DNA of 64,000 nucleotides, from NCBI RefSeq assembly GCF_014334015.1, contig NZ_CP060488.1:4484501-4548500 (forward strand), given 5' to 3'. Below are positions 1 to 7,730 of the stretch, in pieces. The notes beneath the pieces were generated by a model, which worked only from the letters and a program-made list of their open reading frames with translations, made no database searches and was not told the DNA's origin. This DNA comes from Bacteroides sp. M10. Its GTDB lineage: Bacteria > Bacteroidota > Bacteroidia > Bacteroidales > Bacteroidaceae. Within the stretch, counting starts at the first letter, position 1. Every line of letters starts with the position of its first letter. The translations under genes and the position numbers were made by a program.

Positions 1-2
1 AT

Positions 3-323
3 GAGCAAAAGGAGAAACATGCCATATTAATAGAAAATAAGGCGTATTCTCCTATTCATAATGCAACAGACGAAGATGGAGCTTCTAGGTGTCAACTAGA
101 AGTATATAAGAAAAAATTTAATAGAGACTATGCTAACGATGAAGATGTTATTAAGCACTACTGGTTGATAACATGTCATGAAGAAGAGAAATACCTGAAA
201 CCTATTAGAGAAATATGTCAATTGCATGATTTCGAACTTATCCCATTAACCGAACTTCAAGATAATGGGGCTCCGGATACTCAAAGTGACATCTTTAATG
301 AATTTTGGTTAAGGTATTGGTAA
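3..323 (+). CDS. PD-(D/E)XK nuclease-like protein, C-terminal fragment (start outside window)
   Basis: An open frame enters from the left edge and ends with TAA at 321-323, giving about 106 residues without a start. Near its beginning it has a hydrophobic strand followed by E-N-K (fragment residues 11-13), which matches the (D/E)xK half of a PD-(D/E)XK nuclease core. The rest is helical and strand-rich and ends in a WLRYW tail. The upstream Asp motif would lie outside the window. It converges on the next gene across a hairpin terminator. A defence nuclease or prophage cargo is plausible; the family assignment rests on one motif. Confidence 0.55.
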   Translation, partial: EQKEKHAILIENKAYSPIHNATDEDGASRCQLEVYKKKFNRDYANDEDVIKHYWLITCHEEEKYLKPIREICQLHDFELIPLTELQDNGAPDTQSDIFNEFWLRYW

Positions 324-331
324 ACAAAGTA

Positions 332-354
332 TGCCGGAGTTAAGTGCTCCGGCA
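332..354. terminator. Bidirectional terminator hairpin between convergent genes
   Basis: Perfect 8-bp stem TGCCGGAG / CTCCGGCA (332-339 and 347-354) with a 7-nt loop. It lies 8 nt after the stop of the rightward nuclease gene and 2 nt from the stop of the leftward gene. Confidence 0.7.
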
Positions 355-356
355 CA

Positions 357-794
357 TTAATTGATTAGCCCTTTGAATTTCAAACGATTTATAATTTCTG
401 TGTAAAGATAGTCTATATCCTCGCTAAAATCACCGTAATTTTGATACAGAAACACAACATCTTCGCAGTTGTTGGAAATTGTACTTTCAGATTGAATGCC
501 AACAACCTTTGCAATTTCCCCTCTTATCCCATAAACAGTCTTTCCACCGGCAAGTGTACTGGGTGAAAACAAGTATAGAATAATAAAGATGAACTTCTTT
601 CTTTGGGTGACATTTTCGAGGCATGGGGGACAATCTCTTTCGTTGAGTATCTCAGCGAATATCTTATAGATTTCATAAATAAGGCTTTTATCAGATAGAA
701 TAGGCGTAGATATTGCATTCTCTTCTTCGGAAAGTTCTGATTTCTTGATTCTAATCTTTTTTAAGCGAATAATTCTATCAAAATTCAGTTCCAT
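357..794 (-). CDS. Hypothetical prophage protein with HTH-like segment
   Basis: A 145-residue protein with a basic N-terminus (FDRIIRLKKIRIKK). The middle segment around residues 80-115 resembles a helix-turn-helix (GIRGEIAKVVGI followed by a serine-rich turn and a second helix). I do not recognise the family. Its ATG sits immediately beside one arm of a perfect 10-bp inverted repeat, and a 10-codon ORF precedes it, so translation may be controlled by structure. The flanking region shares short motifs with the prophage early region at 16.8 and 19.9 kb, which suggests it is a phage gene. A DNA-binding regulator is only a guess. Confidence 0.6.
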   Translation of the reverse strand: MELNFDRIIRLKKIRIKKSELSEEENAISTPILSDKSLIYEIYKIFAEILNERDCPPCLENVTQRKKFIFIILYLFSPSTLAGGKTVYGIRGEIAKVVGIQSESTISNNCEDVVFLYQNYGDFSEDIDYLYTEIINRLKFKGLIN

Positions 795-795
795 A

Positions 796-842
796 ACACG
801 ATTATTTTAAAAGTAAATAGTATATTTGCATCATAATCGTGT
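796..842. promoter_or_regulatory. Perfect 10-bp inverted repeat abutting a start codon
   Basis: Arms ACACGATTAT (796-805) and ATAATCGTGT (833-842) are separated by 27 nt. On the minus strand the second arm ends one base before the ATG at 794, so folding would block ribosome access. The first minus-strand arm leads directly into ATG ATG and a 10-codon ORF that ends just before the gene. The spacer holds the plus-strand box TATATTTG (821-828). The arm sequence is the same box found at several prophage start codons, so it could equally be a protein operator. Confidence 0.5.
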
Positions 843-897
843 AAGATTTGGGAGAATCAATGCTTGGTCGTGCTGGCAGATTCTCCCTTTCTATTTT
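821..897 (+). ncRNA. Candidate short RNA: promoter box plus hairpin terminator
   Basis: On the plus strand a Bacteroides-type -7 box TATATTTG (821-828) is followed about 22 nt later by GGGAGAATC (850-858), a 20-nt loop, GATTCTCCC (879-887) and TTTCTATTTT. Transcription starting near 835 would give an RNA of about 60 nt ending at an intrinsic terminator. No ORF lies on this strand here. It would be antisense to the leader of the 357-794 gene only at its 5' end. The hairpin could instead terminate the leftward 61-aa gene. Confidence 0.35.
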
Positions 898-1076
898 AAA
901 GCCCTATTCCTTTTGAGAATGGCTTTATTTTTTTTGTCTACTTCTCTGCTCCATATTGAAGCATTATAGATAGAAGTTGCATATAATCTCAATTCCTCGC
1001 TATTAGCAAGAAAATCTACTCGTAATGCCTTTATCATAGATTCAGCATACAAATTTTTGTCAATATTATTATCCAT
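891..1076 (-). CDS. Small hypothetical protein (61 aa)
   Basis: Reads as a short, charged, mostly helical protein that begins MDNNIDKNLYAESM and ends in a basic tail (KKNKAILKRNRALK). No known domain was recognised. Its stop codon overlaps the T-rich tail of the hairpin at 850-887. A terminator hairpin of the Nmad2-like gene lies upstream, so it is probably transcribed separately. Being so short, it may not be expressed. Confidence 0.45.
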   Translation of the reverse strand: MDNNIDKNLYAESMIKALRVDFLANSEELRLYATSIYNASIWSREVDKKNKAILKRNRALK

Positions 1077-1101
1077 ATATCTATTGTTTTAATTAAAGCA
1101 T

Positions 1102-1136
1102 AAAAAACCGAATAATCCTTGATAAGAATTATTCGG
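1102..1136 (-). terminator. Intrinsic terminator of the Nmad2-like gene
   Basis: Stem CCGAATAAT / ATTATTCGG (1108-1116 and 1128-1136) followed on the minus strand by six T (complement of 1102-1107). It lies about 170 bp beyond the stop of the gene at 1308-1931. The 1137-1307 stretch between them holds no ORF that I can support. Confidence 0.7.
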
Positions 1137-1307
1137 CATATCAAATTCCTGCTACATCATAGCCCAGAACAAAGAATTAATATATTGTGGGAGAAAGAAT
1201 GTATACAGAAATGCAACATCAAAATCCTCACATTAGAAATTTAAATGGCTAGTATCTTGCCTTTTATATGATACTATTGTAATTATGGTTAGTTTTATCC
1301 AAAAGGT

Positions 1308-1931
1308 TTATTCTAATTTAATTTCTGTATTATGCGAACAACTACCACATGAGTGTACCTTTTTCTGTGGTTCTCCAAAAAGTCTATTAAGCTCATAGCT
1401 ATTGATCCATTCCTCAAATTCATCCACTAAATTTTGAACTTTTATAATTCTATGCCCACGCCCTTTTTTTCGAAAATTCAAAAATTTAGTCGGCAAAAAT
1501 ATGGCAGAATCACCAAAATAATAAAAATGTGTTGATAACAAAACATTTATTCCACTTAAATCCCGCTCACTATCACACATATTATGGGCTCCGGCCCTTT
1601 GTATAGGAGAATCTCCCTTAGAATAATCATAGATACAATCTCCTCTACGTTCAATTATATCATCAGAATTTATTTGGGGAATTTTAATATGCAACTTAGA
1701 TCTGCATAGGATATCATACTCTTTAAAAGATAAAACTTCCGTTATTTTCATTGCATAAACCAAAGTATCACCTAAACCTAATTCAAATGATCCAGTTCCA
1801 ATAACCCAATCACCCACTTGGGCTTTTTTTCTAATGACAGGCTTGCATATTGCCAAAGTACAGACACCACCATAAGGGTTAGGCGCCACTCCATCATCAT
1901 ATCTTAGCACATACGAATAAATTTGACCCAT
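1308..1931 (-). CDS. Nmad2-like (nucleotide modification associated domain 2) protein
   Basis: The frame is open to 2021, but the ATG at 1931 (MGQIYSYVLRYDDG) is the likely start because the family-like domain begins there and the upstream codons are low-complexity. The N-terminal pattern (YDDGVAPNPYGG, then TLAICKP, then QVGDWVIGTGS) matches what I know of Nmad2 proteins, small proteins linked to DNA base modification or its recognition. A Cys/His-rich tail (HSCGSCSH) may bind metal. It is a single gene with its own terminator, divergent from the Zorya-like operon, so it may be part of the same defence cargo. The function is inferred; its substrate is unknown. Confidence 0.65.
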   Translation of the reverse strand: MGQIYSYVLRYDDGVAPNPYGGVCTLAICKPVIRKKAQVGDWVIGTGSFELGLGDTLVYAMKITEVLSFKEYDILCRSKLHIKIPQINSDDIIERRGDCIYDYSKGDSPIQRAGAHNMCDSERDLSGINVLLSTHFYYFGDSAIFLPTKFLNFRKKGRGHRIIKVQNLVDEFEEWINSYELNRLFGEPQKKVHSCGSCSHNTEIKLE

Positions 1932-2205
1932 AACACATTTTTTTATAATAATATTATTAAGACATTTTACTTTATAAAGTAATAAGCAGTATTTCCTTCT
2001 TATCGTTCCAAATATATACAAAAAAAATCGATATCAGCTTAATAGTACATCATAGTCTATTGAAAAACATATATTTTATTATAAATATATAGTATAAGAA
2101 AAAGAAATCTATTTGTTTATGGATTATGTTAGCAAAAACAACAGTTAAACATTTGTTTCTTTTCGGTAAATAGAAAAATAAATCGTTTCATTAAAACAAA
2201 TTCAT

Positions 2206-2213
2206 TACCTTTG
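2206..2213 (+). promoter_or_regulatory. Predicted promoter of the Zorya-like operon (-7 box)
   Basis: TACCTTTG fits the Bacteroides -7 consensus TAnnTTTG and lies about 75 nt before the ZorA start. No clear -33 box was seen. The whole 1932-2288 intergenic stretch is very AT-rich, carries no supported ORF and must also hold the promoter of the divergent Nmad2-like gene. Confidence 0.5.
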
Positions 2214-2288
2214 CAACCGTTAATAGATTTCTTAACTAGGAAAATATTAAAAAATTAGAGTACAACATAATATAAAAAACACGGTATC

Positions 2289-3878
2289 ATGATTTTTTCG
2301 CTTAGTATGTCAACAATTTTATGCCTTGGCTTAATTATTTTCTGCACACTCATATCCTATGGGTATATCAGAAGATTAAATAGTAAAGGCAAGTTAGTAT
2401 CAAACCGTCGTTGGGTTGAAAATATCCCTTCAATTATTTCTACATTAGGAGTATTAGGTACATTCTATGGTATCACAACAGGACTTATTTATTTCAATTC
2501 TAATGATCTTGACACAAGTATTCCCGAACTATTAGACGGATTAAAAACGGCCTTTTTTACATCAATTGCTGGTATGTTAGGTTCTCTATTTTTGTCTAGA
2601 ATAACCAACTCATATTTTGATAAAACAGACGGTGGCATTTCAGACGCCAATCATGCAGCATCACAAATATGCCAGGCAGTTCAACAGATGGGCCAAAGTA
2701 ACATGACCACTCTTAATGCTTTAAGAGAACAAGCTGAAAACCAAGCTAAAGACCAGACTGCATTCTATCGTACTGTAAGTGATATCCTCACCTCCCTTCA
2801 AACGTCTTACACAAATACAGAAAATGCAATAAACTCAATGGTTATTTTAGCTCGAAGCCAAGAAGTAGCTCTCAACGACCTTAGAAATAAAGCCGAAAGT
2901 GTTACTCTATCTCTGGGCACAGTAGAAGAAAACTCCACCTCTCAAACTGCTGCACTCACAAATATCCAACTACAAACGAAAGATTTATCAAACATTAATC
3001 ATAACATTAATGAAATGCTTGACGTTCTTTCAGGCATGAGTAGCACCCAAGAAGAAATATCCGAAGAAGTTAAAACGTTTGGAGGAAAACTTCATTCAGA
3101 AGTAGTTGAAATTGAGGATAAAATGGATGCCACAAATCATCTTTTAGTTGCTAAATTCAATGAGTTTTCTGAACTATTGAAAAAGAGCAATACTGAAGCC
3201 CTTGTAGAAGTAATGAAAACTGTTACAGAAGAATTTCAGAAACAGATGAATGCGCTCATTAATAAACTTATTCAAGAAAATTTCGATCAACTAAACCAAA
3301 GTGTAGAGAAACTCAATACTTGGCAACAAGAAAATAAAAACATGATATCCTCTCTTACTAAGCAATATAAAGAAATGGCGAACAATTTTGAAAGTACTTC
3401 TACTACACTTACAAAAGTTAGTGATGACACAAAAACTCTCGTCAGTGAAGGTGGCAAGCTCAAACAACTTATTGACTCTCTTAATCAGGTTATTATTGAA
3501 GACCAAAAATTTATTGATGTTTCAAATAAACTTCAAGAAACAGCGACTCTCTCAAAAAACAATATGGAACAATTTGACGAATCTACGAAAGTTTTAAATG
3601 ATTGGGTTCGAAAACAACGTAATTTTGTAGATGGCGTTCAACTTCTTATTGAAAAACTCGACGAACTCAATAAAATCCGTGATTATGGCGAACAGTTTTG
3701 GAAAGGTACAAAAGAAAAAATGGAAGAAGGAGTCAGCATAATCACAAAAGGATCTCAAACTCTCAACACACAATTAACTTCACTTGATCGCCAATTTTAT
3801 AATCGGTTAGGTGCCACACTTGCTGAACTAGACAACTGTATTACTAAAATGGTTGAACACGTCAATAATCGTAGATAA
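2289..3878 (+). CDS. zorA: ZorA-like MotA/ExbB-type channel protein of a Zorya defence system
   Basis: A 529-residue protein. Three hydrophobic segments (about 7-25, 46-69 and 85-105) contain the MotA/TolQ/ExbB-like stretch STLGVLGTFYGITTGL and TSIAGMLGSLF. From residue 115 to the end it is a long, mostly helical, coiled-coil-like tail with many heptad patterns and no further membrane segment. This architecture, a short proton-channel domain plus a long cytoplasmic tail, is that of ZorA, which together with ZorB forms a proton-driven inner-membrane motor that responds to phage invasion. It is followed after 2 nt by a ZorB-like gene. A housekeeping MotA or TolQ is unlikely because of the tail and the HNH partner. 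Confidence 0.8.
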   Translation: MIFSLSMSTILCLGLIIFCTLISYGYIRRLNSKGKLVSNRRWVENIPSIISTLGVLGTFYGITTGLIYFNSNDLDTSIPELLDGLKTAFFTSIAGMLGSLFLSRITNSYFDKTDGGISDANHAASQICQAVQQMGQSNMTTLNALREQAENQAKDQTAFYRTVSDILTSLQTSYTNTENAINSMVILARSQEVALNDLRNKAESVTLSLGTVEENSTSQTAALTNIQLQTKDLSNINHNINEMLDVLSGMSSTQEEISEEVKTFGGKLHSEVVEIEDKMDATNHLLVAKFNEFSELLKKSNTEALVEVMKTVTEEFQKQMNALINKLIQENFDQLNQSVEKLNTWQQENKNMISSLTKQYKEMANNFESTSTTLTKVSDDTKTLVSEGGKLKQLIDSLNQVIIEDQKFIDVSNKLQETATLSKNNMEQFDESTKVLNDWVRKQRNFVDGVQLLIEKLDELNKIRDYGEQFWKGTKEKMEEGVSIITKGSQTLNTQLTSLDRQFYNRLGATLAELDNCITKMVEHVNNRR

Positions 3879-3880
3879 TT

Positions 3881-4582
3881 ATGGCTAAGTCTAATGTTTG
3901 GATGTCAGTTTCTGACCTAATGACAGGTCTCATGGTTATATTTCTGTTCATAGCAATAGCCTACATCAGTCGTGTAAAACAGAATCAAACTGTACTTACA
4001 GATTATATTGAAACAAAAAACGAACTTCACAACAAACTTGTTAAAGAATTCGCTGGTGATACTTTACAATGGCAAATGGCTATTGGCAAAGATCTTTCCA
4101 TGAAATTCAAGGAACCAACTGTTCTTTTTGCTTCAGGGTCAGCTGATTTGACACCTCGTTTCTGTCAAATCCTCAATAACTTTCTGCCCAGGTATTTCAA
4201 CATCTTACTCAATGATAGTTTACGAAGCAATATTAGAGAAATTCGAATTGAAGGCCATACAGATAATGTACCGATGCCTAGTTATGATATGGATTCTTAT
4301 ATTGCCAATGTTATTTTATCCCAAAAACGTTCACTTAGTGTATTAAAGTATTTCCGAAAAATGGAAGTTTTCGAAAGATACACTCAAGAGCAACAACGCT
4401 TACTTGAATTTTGGTTCACAGCTAACGGGCTTTCTTATGGCAAATCACTTGATAGTAATGGTGATTATACTATTACTACAGGTAAGGAGATTGATAAAGA
4501 AAAATCTAGGCGTGTAGAGTTCCGAATAGTTACAAGTGGCGATGATATACTTGAAAACTTCGTGAATAAAAATAAAAACTGA
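3881..4582 (+). CDS. zorB: ZorB-like MotB/OmpA-domain protein of a Zorya defence system
   Basis: A 233-residue protein with one N-terminal transmembrane helix (about 13-29) preceded by an Asp (D12 in SVSDLMTG), at the position of the proton-carrying Asp of MotB and ZorB. A short linker is followed by an OmpA/MotB peptidoglycan-binding domain with FASGSADL (83-90), IEGHTDN (123-129) and the LSQKRSLSVL helix. In the family the OmpA domain anchors the stator to peptidoglycan. Only 2 nt separate it from zorA and 5 nt from the next gene, indicating one operon. Confidence 0.8.
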   Translation: MAKSNVWMSVSDLMTGLMVIFLFIAIAYISRVKQNQTVLTDYIETKNELHNKLVKEFAGDTLQWQMAIGKDLSMKFKEPTVLFASGSADLTPRFCQILNNFLPRYFNILLNDSLRSNIREIRIEGHTDNVPMPSYDMDSYIANVILSQKRSLSVLKYFRKMEVFERYTQEQQRLLEFWFTANGLSYGKSLDSNGDYTITTGKEIDKEKSRRVEFRIVTSGDDILENFVNKNKN

Positions 4583-4587
4583 TATCT

Positions 4588-5424
4588 ATGAATACTGAAG
4601 AGCCTTTTTACCAGTTTGATCGTCTAAAATCGCAACTTAGGACTATGGGGATCGAGATTGGAGAAGCATCACCATGGACCCCAGTAGGAACAATTGAAGT
4701 TCTTCCTGAAGATATTGGAACAAAAATAAAGTTTGAAGAAAACGGCATCTTTTACATTGATGACAACAAGATAGAACATCAAGGTTTCATGTATAAGCGT
4801 AATTTCTATTTTCATGATTATGGAGAAGCAATGCCAAAATTTCATATAAGAAATTGCGAGGCACTTCAACTCTATGGCAAAGATGCTTATCGTTTTGCAA
4901 ACAATGAACCTATTAAAGTCTTTGCAAGAGATAGAGCAGTTCGCCATGAAGTAGAAGTTTCCGGATTACAACTATGTAACTATTGTGCCAATATACTTGC
5001 TGGAGAATTAACTAATAAAATTCATAATTCCACTGATTTTGTAGAGTTCCTCAAACAAACAGAAGGAATTTTCCCTGATGAAAATGGAGATGTTGATGTT
5101 GACATCTTTGGCTATACCAAGAATTGGGAACAAATAAGTCATGCGTATCGTTCTTTACATCAATTTACATGTGAACGATGCGGTTTGCAAATAACTAACC
5201 TTTTTGATCAACATTATATGCATACCCACCATAAAAATGGAAACAAAATAGATAATCGAGAGACTAACCTCGAATGTCTTTGTGTTCGTTGCCATTCAGA
5301 GGTAGATGATCGGCATAGAAAACGTCTTAGTACTGGAGCAAATAGGATTATACTAGAAGATTTCAATGAGAAGTACCCTTCATATAATAAATATATTTTA
5401 GAAGACAATGATTTACCTTTTTAA
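4588..5424 (+). CDS. zorE: HNH endonuclease, ZorE-like effector
   Basis: A 278-residue protein. The C-terminal part (about 191-245) is a clear zinc-finger HNH nuclease: C195-x2-C198, H212-x-H214-H215, N227, C230/C232, C235 and H236. An N-terminal domain has another cysteine set (C90, C130-x2-C133) that could form a second zinc site. Type II Zorya systems consist of ZorA, ZorB and the HNH protein ZorE, which degrades or nicks DNA once the motor is triggered, and the operon order here matches. The N-terminal half is not obviously the known ZorE domain, so this may be a variant subtype. No terminator hairpin was found after it. Confidence 0.7.
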   Translation: MNTEEPFYQFDRLKSQLRTMGIEIGEASPWTPVGTIEVLPEDIGTKIKFEENGIFYIDDNKIEHQGFMYKRNFYFHDYGEAMPKFHIRNCEALQLYGKDAYRFANNEPIKVFARDRAVRHEVEVSGLQLCNYCANILAGELTNKIHNSTDFVEFLKQTEGIFPDENGDVDVDIFGYTKNWEQISHAYRSLHQFTCERCGLQITNLFDQHYMHTHHKNGNKIDNRETNLECLCVRCHSEVDDRHRKRLSTGANRIILEDFNEKYPSYNKYILEDNDLPF

Positions 5425-5499
5425 TATGCCAATTCGAATCACCTAAAAAGTTCAAACTCATCTTCCTGACCTATTCGATCAACAGGGAATGTTGCAAAG

Positions 5500-5622
5500 T
5501 TATGAGACAACTTCTTCTCTTTTAATATCAGATACCTTATGTCTTCGAATAGTCAACTCTCTTTGGGGAACTTCTATTTTCCTACGAGTTATATATCTAT
5601 ATTTATCTTTATAATCATTCAT
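5500..5622 (-). CDS. Possible 40-aa protein
   Basis: Starts MNDYKDKYRYITRR and stays open for 40 codons, rich in Lys, Arg and Glu. It lies just beyond the 73-aa gene, in the same direction as the prophage early operon, and would be its last gene before the Zorya cargo. Support is only an open frame in context. Confidence 0.3.
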   Translation of the reverse strand: MNDYKDKYRYITRRKIEVPQRELTIRRHKVSDIKREEVVS

Positions 5623-5643
5623 ATCTTTCTTGTTTTACTCTAA

Positions 5644-5865
5644 TTAAAATGCACCTCCATCACAGGCGTAAAGAATAATTGCTACTATTCTATCACTTTT
5701 CATTCTTCCATTTTCGCCTACTCCATCATTATCATCCTTATCAAGTTTCAAGATGTTTAAATTTCCATCAGCAAAGAGAGTTAGATTCTTAGGTCTCTTT
5801 CGGATTAACTTCTTCAGCTCCTTAATCCATTCCTCTTCTTTCTTCGTTAGTTTGATTATTTCCAT
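5644..5865 (-). CDS. Small hypothetical prophage protein (73 aa)
   Basis: A charged N-terminal helix (KKEEEWIKELKKLIRKRPKN) is followed by a short beta-like segment (LTLFADGNLNILKLDKDD) and a C-terminal strand ending CDGGAF. This looks like a small folded early phage protein, but I do not recognise it. It follows the DpnD/PcfM-like small gene at 5892 in the same orientation, with about 26 nt between them. Confidence 0.5.
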   Translation of the reverse strand: MEIIKLTKKEEEWIKELKKLIRKRPKNLTLFADGNLNILKLDKDDNDGVGENGRMKSDRIVAIILYACDGGAF

Positions 5866-5891
5866 AATGTTCCTTATTGATTTGAGTTGAG

Positions 5892-6068
5892 TTATTCTTC
5901 ATCAATAAAAATTTGCCTCTTATTATCGGGCCAGCCTTTTCGGATCATAGTTGATATTTTCTTTTTCTGAAGATTATTGAGAGCTTTTTCTTTAGCTTCC
6001 TTCTTATCTTTAGCGGATACTATAAATTCAAAAGTGTCTAATTCAATCGTTACACGATATTTTTTCAT
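5892..6068 (-). CDS. Small phage protein, DpnD/PcfM-like fold (58 aa)
   Basis: Begins MKKYRVTIELDTFEFIVSA, two beta strands, and continues with a charged helix (KDKKEAKEKALNNLQKKK), then a short strand. The layout of strand-strand-(A/S)xxxxEAxxxA helix resembles the small DpnD/PcfM-type proteins of phages and mobile elements. A second prophage gene (17973-18137) has the same layout, so the two may be paralogues. It follows the DNA methyltransferase gene by about 22 nt. No function is known. Confidence 0.55.
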   Translation of the reverse strand: MKKYRVTIELDTFEFIVSAKDKKEAKEKALNNLQKKKISTMIRKGWPDNKRQIFIDEE

Positions 6069-6090
6069 TTCTAAATTATTTTACGTTAGT

Positions 6091-6846
6091 TTATAATGCT
6101 AATTTTGGTTCTCGCATAGCCTGTAATACACGTTCACAGGCTGTATAATAATGCTTTCCCAAATTCTCAAATCCGATAAAATGTCTATTAGTGTTTATAC
6201 AGGCTACTGCAGTGGTACCACTTCCAATACAATTATCCAGGACGGTTTCACCATCATTGGTGTAAGTCATAATTAGGTACTCCAAAAGCTTCACCGGCTT
6301 TTGGTTAGGATGAAGCGAAGAGTTCTGTGTGTCTGTTTTGAAGACTTGTATACTACGCGGATACCTTTCTGTTGAATCATAATGGTAATCCTGATTCATT
6401 GCTCCGTACACTTCTGTTTGGCAGTTTTTTGATCTGAAAGTTTTTTTTCTTTCATGACCAGATGTTTTTTGAGGATTATAGGTACATTGCTTTTTGTAGA
6501 ATACACTAATCAATTCATGATTACGGAGAGGTTGCTTCTTAGCATTTAGAAAGCCAACCCCTTTTATCTTATCCCAAACCCAGTCGTATTTGTACCACTC
6601 AATATTACTTAGTCTTAAATAGCTGGAAAAGGGTTCCGCACCAAACAATACAATAGCCCCATTGTCTTTAATGATGCGTTTGTATTGTTCCCATAGAGGT
6701 TCAAACGGAATTATTATATCCCATTTACTTTGAGTGGTACCGTATGGAAGATCGCATATTATAGCATCGACACTTTTATCTGGAATACGTTTCATTCCTT
6801 CGATACAATCTTCATTGTATATTTTATCTAATTCAATCTCGCACAT
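6091..6846 (-). CDS. Phage DNA adenine/cytosine-N4 methyltransferase (beta class), first of a pair
   Basis: A 251-residue N6/N4-type methyltransferase. The catalytic motif IV is DLPYG (32-36) near the N-terminus, and the SAM-binding motif LDNCIGSGTTA is near residues 203-213, after HPNQKP (179-184). Motif IV before motif I is the beta-class order. It would methylate adenine-N6 or cytosine-N4 in duplex DNA. No cognate restriction enzyme lies beside it, so it is an orphan phage enzyme, probably for self-protection or evasion of host restriction. It is 7 nt from the second methyltransferase and translated in the same operon. Confidence 0.85.
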   Translation of the reverse strand: MCEIELDKIYNEDCIEGMKRIPDKSVDAIICDLPYGTTQSKWDIIIPFEPLWEQYKRIIKDNGAIVLFGAEPFSSYLRLSNIEWYKYDWVWDKIKGVGFLNAKKQPLRNHELISVFYKKQCTYNPQKTSGHERKKTFRSKNCQTEVYGAMNQDYHYDSTERYPRSIQVFKTDTQNSSLHPNQKPVKLLEYLIMTYTNDGETVLDNCIGSGTTAVACINTNRHFIGFENLGKHYYTACERVLQAMREPKLAL

Positions 6847-6853
6847 ATCCTGT

Positions 6854-7609
6854 CTATTGAAATAATGTTTGTTGGACTTGCGACAACACTAGCTTATTCG
6901 CATCAGCAAAGAACTTTTTCTTTATCTCGAATCCGTATGCTTTGCGTCCTAGTTGGGCGGCAGCTAGTAAAGTAGAACCGCTTCCGGCACATGGATCAAT
7001 AACTACATCACCTTTATCAGTGAATATTTCTATTAACCTACGAAGTAATGGTACTGGCTTTTGGGTATTGTGAACCTTCGGTGTTTCATTATCCTGTACC
7101 CAATCAAAGCAATTGAATATCATCCGTCCGTCGTTGTTAAACTTTGGAAGCTTGTCACGATACAACAAAAGACCATATTCGCAGTTACCAACCACTTTCA
7201 TGTTTGCTTTTAAAACCTGCGATGAAAAGTTTTTTCTAAATACAAGATTTATGTATTTACCCAAACCGTATCTCTTACCAAGTTCGATATATCGGAACTG
7301 GTCTTCAAATTCACAAAAGATTATCATACATGGTGCACTTTTTTTAGTCTTAGGTTCTTTTACAAGCATTTGGCTACAGAAGTGCATAAACTCTGCCGGG
7401 CGAAAGTCTTTATCGGTATCAAAGAATTGTTTGCCCGCCTTATCACTTTCTCCGTTCTTATTATCACCATCCACATACCATGAGGGATTAGAGGCATAAG
7501 CATTATTTCCTAAATTGTAAGGGACATCAGCTATAATTAGTTGAGCTTTAGGGATTCCATAAACTTTGTAGTTCTGGAAATGGTCATTATATAGTTCGAC
7601 TTCTTTCAT
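6854..7609 (-). CDS. Phage DNA N6/N4 methyltransferase (beta class), second of a pair
   Basis: Same length (251 aa) and class as its neighbour but clearly divergent in sequence. The catalytic DVPY is at 28-31, HNTQKP at 180-185 and the SAM motif DPCAGSGST at 205-213. A longer insert between the motifs probably holds part of the target-recognition region. Two different orphan methyltransferases in tandem would modify two target sequences. It precedes the first methyltransferase in the leftward operon. Confidence 0.85.
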   Translation of the reverse strand: MKEVELYNDHFQNYKVYGIPKAQLIIADVPYNLGNNAYASNPSWYVDGDNKNGESDKAGKQFFDTDKDFRPAEFMHFCSQMLVKEPKTKKSAPCMIIFCEFEDQFRYIELGKRYGLGKYINLVFRKNFSSQVLKANMKVVGNCEYGLLLYRDKLPKFNNDGRMIFNCFDWVQDNETPKVHNTQKPVPLLRRLIEIFTDKGDVVIDPCAGSGSTLLAAAQLGRKAYGFEIKKKFFADANKLVLSQVQQTLFQ

Positions 7610-7626
7610 ATCTTACTAATCTTGAT

Positions 7627-7728
7627 TTAATTAATATTATCCATCAGGTGGGCCGCTATCGCATAAACCACCAGGTAAAATAAGATGTTTACTCCTAGGA
7701 GAAGGAGGATGTTTAGAAGTATTCTCAT
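7627..7728 (-). CDS. Small single-span membrane protein (33 aa)
   Basis: Starts MRILLNILLLLGVN and consists almost entirely of one hydrophobic helix, ending in a short polar tail (AHLMDNIN). The ATG is 2 nt after the stop of the preceding gene, which suggests coupled translation. Too short for similarity-based assignment. Small membrane peptides of this sort are common in phage early operons. Confidence 0.4.
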   Translation of the reverse strand: MRILLNILLLLGVNILFYLVVYAIAAHLMDNIN

Positions 7729-7730
7729 GA

